From Rhynchonema sp. JSB1_4 (taxonomy: Eukaryota; Nematoda; Chromadorea; Monhysterida; Xyalidae): DNA of 64,000 nt. The DNA lies in assembly GCA_030248065.1 (NCBI GenBank), contig JASAMV010008390.1, positions 44,927 to 108,926 of the forward strand, read 5' to 3'. Shown here piece by piece: positions 1 through 13,100 of the stretch. Below the pieces are notes generated by a model. It did no database searches, had not been told where the DNA came from, and was given only the letters and a program-made list of their open reading frames with translations. Numbering within the stretch: position 1 is the first letter of the stretch; each line of letters opens with the position of its first letter. A program made the translations under genes and the position numbers.

Positions 1-3000
1 AAGAATACGGGCTTTGTTTGGTCCACCCACCGAAATTGGAACTGGGCGGGCTGGGGGGGGGTTACAATTGATTGCCGGGAGACGGGAACGGGACAACGTG
101 TTACATGCACTGCACATGCAGTGTTTTCATCACATCCCTTCCGTTTCAATTTTTCGCCCAGAGACTAGGTCCAGTTTATCAATTTCCGCTTCGCAACAAT
201 TGCTCCAAAACTGTTCGATAATCAATCAAAATGAGGCTAATTATAATTGCCTCAAGGCTCCAAATGCTCCGTCGTCCGACCCATCCTAAGTACATATAAC
301 AAAGGCAGTGAAAATCACACTGAAGCAGAGAGAGACTGAACGCTAAAACGTTCGGCTCTTCTGTCAGATTTAATTTGCTGTTGCGTGCGCGATGAGTGAA
401 TAAATCGCAAGGGCCCGGCCCGACCGTAAGCTGGAGTGTTTCGCTGTGACTCCAGCGAAGCGTAATTAGTGTTTCTCTCTCCGTGTGTAGAAGCTAAATG
501 TGGTGGTCCGATCGCTAATTTACTCATAATTGGGCTGTGGGCGTATGCTTGCTGACTGGGTGCAATATGATTAGGGTCCGCTTCTGTTGTCATGTTGGCC
601 CAGCAAAAAAAGCTTCATTACATGTTTTGGGGGTCGGGAGGTTTGGTGGTGCTTCTGTCTGAGTCTGATATCCATCCATACCAAATGATGTGAATTCAAT
701 AGCCCATTGATTGGCTGGTGAAGCAGAAAAGGTCGATTTTTGTTTTCGATGAATCAATATCCGTGCTGTGGGCGGATTCATAATCATAGGGTTTCTTTCC
801 TGTTTCGTGCACAGAAACAAAATGAGGAGCTGATGTATAATTTGCTCAAAGTAATGGTCTATCGTTGTCGCTTTTTGAAACATAGATTTGTGACCAGCTT
901 TTTTCTGTTTTTTGTGTACCGTGCAAATGTAGTCATTTGTGCAAGCAAAGCCGGTTGGTTTGTTTCTAAATTAACAATAAAAAGGACAAAGGAGAACCGG
1001 TCGTATCGCAGTCGAAAAAAATTATAGGGTTTAGTCGGGTCGCACATTTTATGTGTGTGTATGTGTTTTGGGGCGGCAATAACAGAACACCCGGACGGGA
1101 CATCTCTCAGCGGTAGGGCCTTTTGGAAAAACCGAAAATGAGCATAACGCGGCACCATACCCATGGTTATTGTTTGATTTGATTGTGTATATTGTCTGTG
1201 TCTGGCTATTTTGTTGTGTTGTTAGTTTATTTTTGCAGCATCGCACAAAACGCTCATTGGCAATGCCAACCAGCCGAAAGACCGGTTTAGATAGGGTTTA
1301 GACGAAGCGAGAGGATCGGATGCATCGCATAGTCAATGGCATAAGGGTAATCAGACGACCAAATCTGTGCGTCACAAAATGTGGTCGCTTGTTTGTTTCA
1401 TCTGTACCAACTGGCTGGTTGGACTGATTTCAGTTTTGACTCACTCGTACGTAGCTGCAGCATAAAGCCGGCAGCCAGAGAGCGGAAATGGCTCTGCCGT
1501 GTTTTGTTTGTTGGTCTGCAGGACATGCACAGGCTACAGAGTGAGGCATGGTTTGGGCAGCCGGCCGGTCAAGCGGATTGTTTGAGTGACTAACTGTGAG
1601 CCAGACTGGCTCTGGCGTGCCGACCGAATGAGTTTAGCCGTTTTCGGGGCTTTGTTGTTTGTTAGGAACGTCCGTGTTTGCCTCGTACATACAGGTCCCC
1701 ACGTGCGCATAAACATTAGGTGCGCGTGTGTGTGTGTGCACAAGGGAGGGTTGTGTTTTGTGTTTGTGTATTTTGAGTCTCAAACAGGAAATAGATCGGG
1801 ATCGGGCCGACATGCAAACAAATGCGTGAACGCGGCGGAACTCTGACTCTAACTGGGAGACTGGCTTTCTTCTTTTGTTTAGTTAGCTGGATGCATTGAC
1901 TTTGTCTTATAATGCGGCTGCATGTTTGGATTGTGTTTTCGGGCTGGATATTTGGTGCTTAGTTTTGGTGCAATATAGCGGACTGACTGATATGCTGTGT
2001 GTAGTTAGTTGTGTGATCGCGCAATGGGAGTGCGCAAAGGGAGGTTTTTGTGGCCTCCTCAGAATCATAATGAACACAAACGTACAAGTTGGAAAATGAA
2101 CTCGGTAGGTGTCGGACTCAAAGATGTTTCCCGGTCCAGATCTTGTAGGGGTTGCTGCAGTTTGGTTGCTTTGCTTCAGAAGTAATTTTCTAGCACGTAG
2201 CGGATGAGGAAAAAATGGGAGGGAAAAGTGTACTATTCTTGGGACTGTCGTAACTCTCAACAACAGTACTATTCCGCACTTTGTTTCTCTCTGAGGCGTG
2301 GTTGGTCAGATATTACATTTTGTAAAAAACCGCGAATGGTTAGCCGAGCTCGTTGTCCGTTTAGAGGTGCTAAACCTCGCTACCGCCATTGTGGCTTGTT
2401 GGAAGTGCTGAACTCATACATACACGGGACCAAGCACCGGTCATAAATCTGTCAAATGCTTTGGTGTGGAAGTTTTGCGGTGTTCGTCTCTCCATCCTCA
2501 TCGTTGACGCTGTGTAAACGAAGGTGTTTTCAGAGTGCAAGGCACTTGAATCGGGGATTGTCAGTCACTCACCAGCTTCTGTCCTGTAGCTGGCTGCCTT
2601 GTGCTGCTGGTAGGGAAGTGCCTGTATTTTCGATTGCTGATAAACAGGCAGACATGTGGAGTGAACACTTTGCTCATTTTACGATCGATGACGCGGCATA
2701 AGTTTGGGTTTTCGAGGGAGCGGGCGCGAGGAACGATGAATATCGTTTCAGTTTCGAGTTTTCGAAGGTTCAACCAAAAGAACGAAAAATGTGCGTGTTT
2801 ATTGCAGCACCACGTTACGTTGCACTTATCGTCCTATCGTGTTGTTTCGGTTGGTGACTGATAGCTTTTGCACACCCTTGAACGAGGTATGGTGTCGAAA
2901 CGAAAAAACGGTAATCGAAAGATGCGAGACAAGAATTCGAGCGTGCTGATTAATCAATTTTTGTACCACTTTCTCACCGTTCAACTCAACCAGAACCCAC

Positions 3001-6000
3001 CCAGCATTCACAAAATCATATTTTCGCGGGTGGTTTATTTTATTGTAGCGTATATCCGGAGGTCATTGGCAGGCAATCGCAGCAACGTGTGAACATCGTT
3101 TTGGTTGTGCAACGAAACCAGAATAAACAGTGTGTAGTTTATGGACGGGCCGGCGGCATCACACAAAGTGAAGTCAAATGCACAACATGTATGTACGCAC
3201 GACTGAGTTTGACAGCCGTAAAATGCATTATTTATTATTGGGTTGAGTTATACTAGCTGACTGAGGGATATGGAATAAAACTGCGCGAACACCAAAGCAT
3301 TGCTGGTGAACTTACGAATAAATGAACACTGCACTGCACTTTGTACTTGGTTTCGGGTTCGGGGTGTTCTTGTGTGAGTGAAAGGCGTTGGTTGTTTATT
3401 AGGGATTGGGTTTCAAAGTGATCACACGTGGAATGAAGTTATGAAACTGACCACCTGGGATTTGTTCGCGGCGAATTTGTTGACGGGAAAGTTGGAAATG
3501 TGTCGGAAACTCGAGCTTGTTTGGCATAATCGTATGGAAGAGGGGCAGAGCGTTGGCGGCGCTAACCGCGTGAGGCATTTGAAAATTATAAAAATTAATG
3601 AAAGTTAGTGGATGTTAGTTTGAACAACTTTTTTCATGCGATATGGTATGATATGTAATGGTATCAGTCTCATTCAACGTAAAAACTTTGTGTAAACATA
3701 AGCAATTAGTTTGATCTGATTGTAACCTTTGATCCAATGCCTGCGGCGCACTGCAATTGTGACTTGCAACACAAAAAACCTAAAACCGTCATTCGGTTAC
3801 TAATCGGGTTGCACACAACACAAGTACGTTTCGGCCTTTCACGGCCCGGTGCAAAGTGTTCGTTCACGCAGTGATCGTGTTCGAAGTTGCTTTTTTCTTT
3901 GTCTACCAAGTTCTATTTGGTTGATTTTTGCTGCACTGGGGAACAAACGCAAAATTCTCATCTGCCATGTGAATTGCCTAAAAGTGTTCAACTTGCGTTA
4001 TTAACATTTACGTTTGAGAACTAAGACTGGGCGTACCCGCGTTCAGGCGAACTTCATTAAGCGGAAAGCTTACGTTCCTGCTCTGGTCAGGTGGTATGTT
4101 GTTGGTTATATTTCGGAACGCCAGTGACCCAACCCAAGCAAGTGACTGTGCATGCAGATGTAAATGGCATTAGCATGTGGTGATACATGCACATGTGTAA
4201 GCATGGCTCTAGTGTTTACACTTACTTGAGTGCTTGCTCGTACTACGTACACGCATGTATAGTCCGTCCACCAGCTCATGGCACTTTGTGTTGCTGCTGG
4301 CCGACTTGTTCCCTTCCTCCACGTTCTAACGAAAGAGAAATTGAGTTTCCGAAAAAAAAATTTTTGCTCCTAAATTGCTGTTTTTATGAAATCGACGTGT
4401 TTCATAGATTTTAATTTAATTTAATTTTAAATTTGATCGAATTCAATCGTTTTCGACACATTTTATTATTTTTTAGTTTTTTTGCAAAATCGCTCACACT
4501 CAATTTCTCTTTCATTAGAACGTGGAGGAAGGGACCAAACCAGCCAGCACCAACACAAAGTGCCATGAGCTGGTGGACGGACTATACCTACTGCTACTAT
4601 AGTACGTGCAAACCGTTTAGCGTGACATGGACAGCGTGTACGAATACGTAACGATGCCGTGCTTACCAGCTAGGGAACAGCTAGACATGCACATGACATA
4701 AGTGCTTAGCCGACTAGCTGTTTTACTACTGCCATGCTACAACAACTATTCGTCAGTGCTACTCATGCTTATGCCACATGCAAGCCAAGGCATGAGGGAC
4801 CATGTGTCAGGCTAAATTTGACGAACATACATAAACAGAACAGTGGGGTTTCCGGGGGAGAGGCTTCTCTCAGGCTTGTGTCTTTTGACATGTGAGTGAG
4901 CTATACAGCTGCACGTCGGTCTGTGATATGGCCCATGTATGTTTGTGCATGTGCCATCCTACATTCATTATCTACGCAGCAAACACACGGAACACTAATT
5001 CAAATGCGTGAAGTGGCAATATATAGTGTGTGACGTGAATGACATTTTGATGTTTGTTTGTTTGTGTATGTTTGTAAGTGGGTTTTATGTAGTAGTGCTT
5101 ATTCAAAGACGTTCATGGTAGCGAACTGTTTTGCATATTAGCTAGCTGCTGATGCTTACTGGCCAGTGGATATAATCCTGTGGTTTCTGAAACCATAGAA
5201 TTTGTAGTTATGTTCGGAATCCTTGGCCTGTTCGCTCAAACGTTCGGATGAGATACAAATAAAAAGGTAGTGGATTTCGGATGCAACAAGGGTGGCGCGT
5301 GTGGGATTTAGGAACGATAAGTTTTTTGTGATGCCTATCGATTGTGCCTGAACATCGGGCTTGGCTTTTTGTTTTGACTACAAAAAAATCCACGGTCATC
5401 ACACATGTAACCTGATAAGAATCCAGTTCTCATATCAATTGACTTAACGGCACCGCAAAGATAACAAAATTGCGTTTCAAAGACCGGTGAGCAAGCGGGA
5501 TCACGTTTGCCATGCCACAAACACGAACGCTGAGTCATACAGCAAACGCCCTTTTTGCGATTGACACAATTGAATGAAAGATCATTTTGGTTCAACGGGA
5601 TTTTTTAAAATTTCCAACTGACGTGTGTTCCAGTGTTTGCATTCAAATGAGTCATCCATCACACCCACAATTGTCCGAATTTTTTGTTTTGCGGGTGTAC
5701 TGTACAATCGTCACTTTCTGGAAGGCGGTAATTTGAAGGGTCACTGGTCAAACAGTCTGCGGCATTATAAGCACCAAAGGTCTCTTTTGCATTCACAATC
5801 CAACGTACAACCCTGCAGCTAATTAAAAACATAAAATACGTTGGTTGAACGTAAACCTTTAGTTTGGAACACGGTCGTAAAAGTTGAAACCTTTTATAGT
5901 TGAACTGACAAAGTGATTAAAATTTGTACCAAGAGGTCTTGTCTGATGTTATACATAACCAACCGTACTGTATAGTATACATAGGTGGCTTTCTGGCTTG

Positions 6001-6453
6001 TGCTGCTGCAGTTCTGCCTGAACACGAATTATCGCCCCCTCGGGAACGTGATGTGCCCACCAGCGTGCATCCTCGTGGGATATGTTTTGTAGTTATGTGA
6101 TGGAATGGAACTCTGTGAACTAACAGCCGCAAATTCGATAACATTAGCGGGAAAGTGGGGGCTCACAGCGAAGGCAATTTCATATTTCCATAACATCGCC
6201 AGCTCTTGTACTTTGGTACTTTATCTTCCTTCGTGACCAGTTTGACCAGAAGGAAGAAAAAGGTTTGGATTGGAATGGGACTGAGTTGTGGAGGGATTTC
6301 AGTTGGACATTGTTCAAGCAACGTGTCACAAAGGCCTCATTTTACGCAATTTATGAAATTGAGGAAGCTGCACGTTTGCCATGAAAAGCGTTTGCAACAT
6401 AAAGGCAGACAGCCCACAAAACAACAACATAAATACGCATTTCGTGATTGCAG
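1..6453. other. Region without a recognisable gene
   Basis: No open frame here resembles a known protein, and the open frames are short and overlap on both strands. The stretch has TG-rich tracts and an AT-rich patch near 4,405-4,440. The L1CAM-type gene that follows lacks a signal-peptide exon, so its first exon may lie here or left of the window. I found no convincing short Met-plus-hydrophobic exon with a phase-1 donor, which exon 6,454 requires. Confidence 0.5.
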
Positions 6454-7187
6454 ACGCGCAAGAACACCCGGACCTGAGCCGTATCCCAACGCCGCCCGTG
6501 TTCGTGCACGAACCGAACGCTGACACGCTCTACTTCCTGTTGGATTCGGCGCACGGCGCTGACGACAACAAACAGTCGTTTCTGTTGAAAGAACGCGAAT
6601 TCCGCTGTCAGGCACGCGCCAATCCCGATGCACAGTACGCTCGAATTTTGCAGATTGCTGCTTCTTTGGTTTCCTTCATGTATTGTGCTTGTAATGGGGC
6701 GTGCCGTGTACCGCACGCTGTTGATAAACCAGTTTTTTGCACTAATGGCTGTCCATTGTGCCACCAACATTTTTGAAATGAGCCACAAGGTTTTGGCAAA
6801 TGAACCGCCAATGAGCCACCATAATTTCAGGGAGCCAGCACTTGAAGTAAGAATGAGCCACTAGATTTTTGGCAAATAAGCCGCCAATACCACTGACCCA
6901 TTTTGAAAAACCCCTGAATCTGACTAAACGCTGTTTTTGTCCCTAACTTGCCGTTTACAGTGAACTCTTAGACTGTACAGTCAGCAAATCCTTCAGATAT
7001 TCGTGGAAGAAGGACGGCAAACCATGGGATCCAGCCAAGGTCGACGGGGACCGAATCCGGATGTACCCGAACGAGGGCTCGTTTTCGTTCAGTCGATTGC
7101 GTGACGAGGATGCCGGCACCTACCAATGCATTGCCTACAACGGAAACGGAACTGCATTCGATAGAGAAATCAAATTCGTCAGCGCTT
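6454..7187 (+). CDS. L1CAM: L1CAM exons encoding Ig domain 1
   Basis: Exons 6454-6634 and 6997-7187 join in phase 2 to give FRCQARANPDAQ followed by YSWKKDGKPWD, the first cysteine and core tryptophan of an Ig fold. DEDAGTYQCIAYNGNG follows with the second cysteine. The leading segment PPVFVHEPNADTLYF matches the start of Ig1 in neuroglian. The acceptor for the second exon is the TTCAG ending at 6,996, not the earlier TTTACAG near 6,960, because only the former gives the continuous Ig strand. The donor at 7,188 is GTGAGT. Confidence 0.92.
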
Positions 7188-10100
7188 GTGAGTACTGGTC
7201 ATGCGTGATTCTTGAATTTGTAGAACAAATGTGCAGAATGGCGGTGAAACTACATGTGACCGCACGAATATCAGACATCACCATGCTCGTGATCAACGCA
7301 GATCAGATGCCATCACACCGGATGTCACCATGTTTATCAGCGCGTTGTGAGCAGTGCACATACAGCTCCGAAGCATTTGTTCATTGACTCACCCATCAAC
7401 CACCCAAAAATTATCTGTAGTTTGCTTACACCAGGGTTTACTGTGTAGTTTATGATTGACTTCTAGCAAAGAGGCAGAAAAATTGAGTAACTATTTGGTG
7501 CCGAAATACCATGGCTCTTTTTAATGAAACGAAACAAAAAATGTGTAGCTGGTTGAAAAAAATCCGTGCACCATGCTCATGCATGTTTCATTGTTGCAGG
7601 GCTGCACCGATTCAAGGACAGCGGTCAGCAAGTGTTCGATGTTGGTCTGGGTGATCCGACCGTTCGTCCGTGCGAGGCGCCCGACTCCGTGCCCGCACCA
7701 CGCGTCTTCTGGATCTTCAAGTCCGAAAGTAGCACGACGACGCGCGACGCTAAGTTCAAGTCCATCAACAACACCCACATTTCGTCAGACCAGCAAGTCA
7801 GTGGTCTCCAGTGGTGTCGTTGGGAAATCAAAAAGTCAGGATACCGGATACCCAAAATTCAAAATTTTCGGATACCGGATACCCAAAATTCAAAATTTTC
7901 GGATACCGGATACCCAAAATGAAAAATCTCGGATACCAGGGGGGGGTTGCTCCCAAAAATAAAAAATCTCGGATACCCAGGGGGGGGTTGTTCAAAAAAA
8001 GGTCAATTTTTTAGAGGAAAATTGAGCAAAATCGGTGTTGAAAGCGCAAAAAATGGTCATTTTGGGGGTTCTGCTTGCGCTAGCAAGCGATTTTGAGCAT
8101 TTTGGAGGTAAAAATGGGCGATTTTTACGGTTTTCGGAAAAATTTTAGGGTAGGATACCCCTGGACAAAGGTCAGGATACCCTGGGTGAAAAAATCAAGA
8201 TACCGGATACCGGATACTAGGGGGGGTAACCCCCCCTTCCCCCCCCCCCAACGACACCACTGGTGGTCTCTCTCGTTTTCTTTATACTTGTGCTTTTCTT
8301 TGTCTAACGGACACAAACTGACAGATCTGACAATCGTTGCCTAATTTTTCAGGGCAACCTGTACTTCCACTATGTGATCGACGACGATGTGCGTCAAGAC
8401 GAATACTACACGTGCACCGTTGAGAACATGGAATTGAATGATTACAAATTCGGCAATCAGTTCAATCTCAATGTACTCAAAGGCGGACAGTACAGGAAAA
8501 CAAGTTGGTTTATAAGGATAGAAAGCTAAATTGGTTTTTTTTTGAAGATACGGTTATGAAAATTATTGAATGGGTGTTATTGAAGAACTGTTGGCCGCAA
8601 CGAAATGAGAAAGGGGTGTTGCAATGCCATGGTTCGATTTTCAGTACTTCAAACTGGATAACAAAGATCTTTGTTTTTGAATGTCCGTCCTGTGTAGCGA
8701 TACTCAATCAAACTGGAGCATTAATAATTTTACAATAAAATTATTGATTCCTTTATTTTACAAACTGTCCTCTTTAGGTTCAGGCGAACGTATCTTAACC
8801 GAAACCTATAGAACGAAAAGTATGTTATATATATTTTTGCAAGATAACACAAGCATCACACCTTCTCTGCTGTGGGACTATCCCTTAGAAAACTTTGTAG
8901 ATATTAGATTCATAGTATAGATAGATGGACTGAGTACTCACACTCACACACGTTACATGCTCTTTCCAAGCACACAGAGTAACTGACAATAATAATATTT
9001 AGAATGATGAGTTCCTTCTAGTTTGCTTGTATCACACGTGAAATGTCACGTGAAAATGGACCCAATTCAACCGTTTTTGGCAGTCTAATACGTGTTGCTT
9101 TTGTGGCCAAGCGTTCTGTTGACTGACCACACCACTGCAACTGTAACCCGAGTACAATTAGGTACATACGCAAAATAGAGTCTGTCCACTTGCCTGCTCA
9201 ACGTGTGAACTTTTGGTCCTCCTGTAATCAGGTGTAGAACTTGTCTGACCTCTACAGAAGCAAACCTTTACTCACTTGTACACACAAAACCTATCCTCCG
9301 GTAGTCCTGCTACCTCTATTCTCCAACACCTGTCCAGTCCCAGAATTTAACCTCGGCCGGGTTGTAAAATGTTGAGTTCATAATTGACGTCGGATGATTT
9401 ATACTCGTCGATGCGTGTTAGTGATGTGCTAATCATATTCATCCTGTCGCAACACAATCACCACGGCAGCAACACACGCGAGCGTCCGGTCATAGCCGGG
9501 TTGTTGTGGCTTCTACTACCTCCACCACACGTGGCTTGCGCTGCCCAGCATGTGTCCTACCTGGACCCACCAGTCCACTACATACCCCCTTACCGACCCG
9601 CCACTAGCCCGATTGATGGCCTAAGTCTGCAGTACGACCCCCAATTTGCAGTGGCATCCGTATCACCCACCCAACTGTATGTCACGCCGAACGGGAAAAC
9701 AACGGCAATTCGTGGCCAATCGTTCCGATTGGATTGTTTGTTCAGTGGATAGTGAGTGAAGGATGGGACTTTGTGTGTGTCTTGGGTAATCTATTATGTC
9801 AAAACTTGCCAATGTCATAACATTTGCACTGAATTTGCGGTAAATCGTTGGCTGTGTGAACGATCATGTTCAATGAGTCACCATCGATTTTCAGTCCAGT
9901 ACCGACGCCGCGCTGGTACAAGGACAACATCGAGATCATGGGCAACATGAAGGACTACGAGGTGCCGAACCACGGCAAATCGTTGATGATCATGAATGTT
10001 TCGGACTCGTCCGCCGGCATGTATGAATGCCGCTTCGATTCGGCGCCGAAACTCAATCGTGGCTTCATGGTCAGGGTTGAAGGTGTGTTTGGGAGTACGT

Positions 10101-13100
10101 GGACAAGTTCATGAAGTTTCGAAGTGCCAGCCCCATCTTCAAAATAACAGTGCATAAACATTTTGAATTTGTGCCTCTGTGAACATTGTGCCTCTGTCAG
10201 CCCTTTCATGGTCACCCGAGCCAAACACTCCGTGTAAAGTGAATAATCTGAGCGGTATTTTGGTTCCTAGTCTGCCTTTTCTACGTACCAGTCCACAACA
10301 GATATGGACTTGGATTGTAGTTATACAAAGAAATGACGGGTTCCGTGCCAGCCCGCCGGTCATGTCACTGCAAAGTGAGTTTGTATTTAGTTCAAGTGAA
10401 CGAGAAAAACACAGGTTGGGTTCTGTGACACAATCCTCGGCCGATTTCAGCCGCGCCATACTTCCCACAAGGTCCGCCAATGCACGTGAATTCGAGTGAG
10501 GGCAGTGACGTGACGTTTGAATGTGGCGCTGTGGGAAAGCCGAGCCCGATTTTCACGTTCTTCAAGAATGGACAACGTAAGTAAAGCTGTTTTTTTTGTT
10601 CATTTTATATAACGTCGTTTTCAGAAAATATCATTACCCATACGCCACGCACAAATGCTGCCAACAGTTTTTACACAATAATCTCAATCACGTTCCATAA
10701 AAATTGCGGTTAAGCGATAGGCCGATAAATGTGGCTTGACATGCCTCTGCCTGCCTGCCAAATGCACGCCACCATTTTTTATTAGCGTTTCACCTGTCGT
10801 TAAATCTGACCTTGTTCACATGACGGCTTCAAGCGAGTATAAATTTCAAAAAAGATTACGATCAAAATGTTCCTGTTTATGTCATTCATGAGCGTGCATG
10901 ACTGGGGAAAGGTGAATGTTGTTTTTATCATTTTTGTATCAGTGCACGGGGGTCCGATTTCACATAAAGTGGCATTTTCGTCGGAATCAAGGAACATGGG
11001 GTCATAGTAGTGGCAGGGGAATTACCCCCTCGCCACACCTACCTACCACAAAACAAAACCCGAGGCGCGGGGGGTTAAGTGAAACAAAACAAACCTCTCA
11101 CAACTCCAAATGATACCTCATAAGCAATTTTATACCTTTTTAAAGCAGAAATCGGTGTTTTTCGATCTTATTTTCCCAAAGAACGCGAGCTCCGCACGCA
11201 AACCTACCCATAATAAAGTTTTAAAACAATTTTCGGCAAAAATTCTGAAAAAGCGCTATTTTTTCTCATTTTTTGCCAGAATTGTGTCATAAAAACGGTG
11301 TTTTTTGCCTTTTTGAGTGACCAAAATCATGCCTCTCACGCCTCCGGTTCCGGTCCCAACCCCGCGTCATACTTACCTCCCAGCTCCCACACATGGGCCT
11401 GCCACTACACTGATGGGGGCTGAGATGAACATGAAAATGTTACCTTGAAAGCAGCGTTGGTTGCTCAAAGTTGATAATCTACAATTCTATTTGCCGTTTT
11501 CAGCGCTGCGTTACAGCGGTCACTACGAGATCAAGGAGAACAAGCTGACCATCCGTAATCTACGCAAGGCCGACTTCAGTGGTGATGATGGTGACAACGC
11601 GGTGTACCAGTGCAAAGCAGAGAACAAACATGGATACACTTGGGTGAACTTCTATCTCAATATACTAAGTGAGTTTGATTTTCTGTTTTTCTTTGGTTTT
11701 CTTAGCTATTTCCTATTTCTGGCTTGTTCCTACCGAGAACGACAGCAGACTAGCAAGACCGCTTTTTCTCCATTTCAAGTGTAATATTGAAACATGGCCA
11801 GGTTTTCGCCCGATCCTGTTGGCACACGAGCCCCACGTGGATGCAGTGTCCGGAAACACAGTGACACTGAAGTGCAAGTTCTTTGCCTCGCCTCCACCCA
11901 CTGTCACCTGGTACAGTCCATCGTCAGCTGGAAATATCGGGGGCGCTAACTCATCGGGAGTGGATGAACATGGGGTGCGTTTGGGGTTCCGTTTACTTTT
12001 TTTATGTTTTACGAATTCGCACTTGATACAATACAGTGAAAATAACGTGATTCCCTCGCATTCAGGTGTCGACCTACGTGATCCACAACGTGAACGTGAA
12101 CGCAGCTGGTGAATACCGATGCCATGCGATCAACAAGGAGGGTGATCAGACGGGACGTGTCAGTTTGGCTGTGCTCGGTTGGTCGATTGGATTGAATTTC
12201 ACCGAATTATATTTCGAAATTGGCCGTTGTTCAATCCCGTTTTGTTTTTCAGACGCTACGCATATCATACAAGACGGTCTGAAGGACTCGACGGTGATTG
12301 CTGGTCAGGAAATTCGACTGCCCTGCAAGACCACACATGATCCGCGACTGATGGTGACGATTCGATGGTGGGTTCTTTCAGATCGTGTTTTCTGCATATA
12401 TTTTGAAGAGCTATGGATTGATTTGAACCGCACGAAATTTCGGAGGTAACAGTGCCTATCAATCAATCTTATTGACGTGGGTGTGTAGCTGGTCAGGTTA
12501 GGATCATCACATCACAATTATTCAACTGGTGTGTTTACAGGCTGATCGACAATCGCCCGCTGGGTCACAATCTACTCAAATCTGGTCATTATCGATTGGA
12601 GGACGACCACACGTTGGTGATTCGCGAGCCACATGCCGATGACACTGGGCGTTATGCGTGTGAGGCACAGACACGATTGGACACCACCAGACGAACTGTG
12701 CAGATCACCGTGAAAGGTCTGTGTGTGTGTTTTTGTGTTTGCGTTTGGTGTACCGCCAGACCATTGTGTGGTCCTTTGTTGTGCCAGCAGTTCCACAGGG
12801 CCAGAATTTCCAACGGATTCGCCGGAAAGGTAACATTGACAAAAATTTCCGCAGTTCATACATACTTCGCCTCTTTCGCAAAATTTTCGCTACCGAATTT
12901 ATTGCAACCAAACACGTTACCTACATATGTTCAGACGTGCCACGTCCCCCGCAACCGGGCATGATGACCTGTTCATCCGACCAACGTGCGGCCGAAATTC
13001 AGTTCATTCACGTTGAGAAAATGAGTCTGGCAGCACCGGTGAAGGAGTTCTGGGTGCAATATCAGATCGACAACTCGGAACATCGCGCCTGGAGGACTTG

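Noticed and set aside
1628..1700. MSLAVFGALLFV as a possible L1CAM signal exon
   Set aside because: No phase-1 donor follows that could join the exon at 6,454.
9470..9580. Hydrophobic stretch VIAGLLWLLLPPPHVACA before Ig3, like a signal peptide
   Set aside because: No Met opens it suitably, and it probably belongs to the pyrimidine-rich end of the intron before the Ig3 exon.
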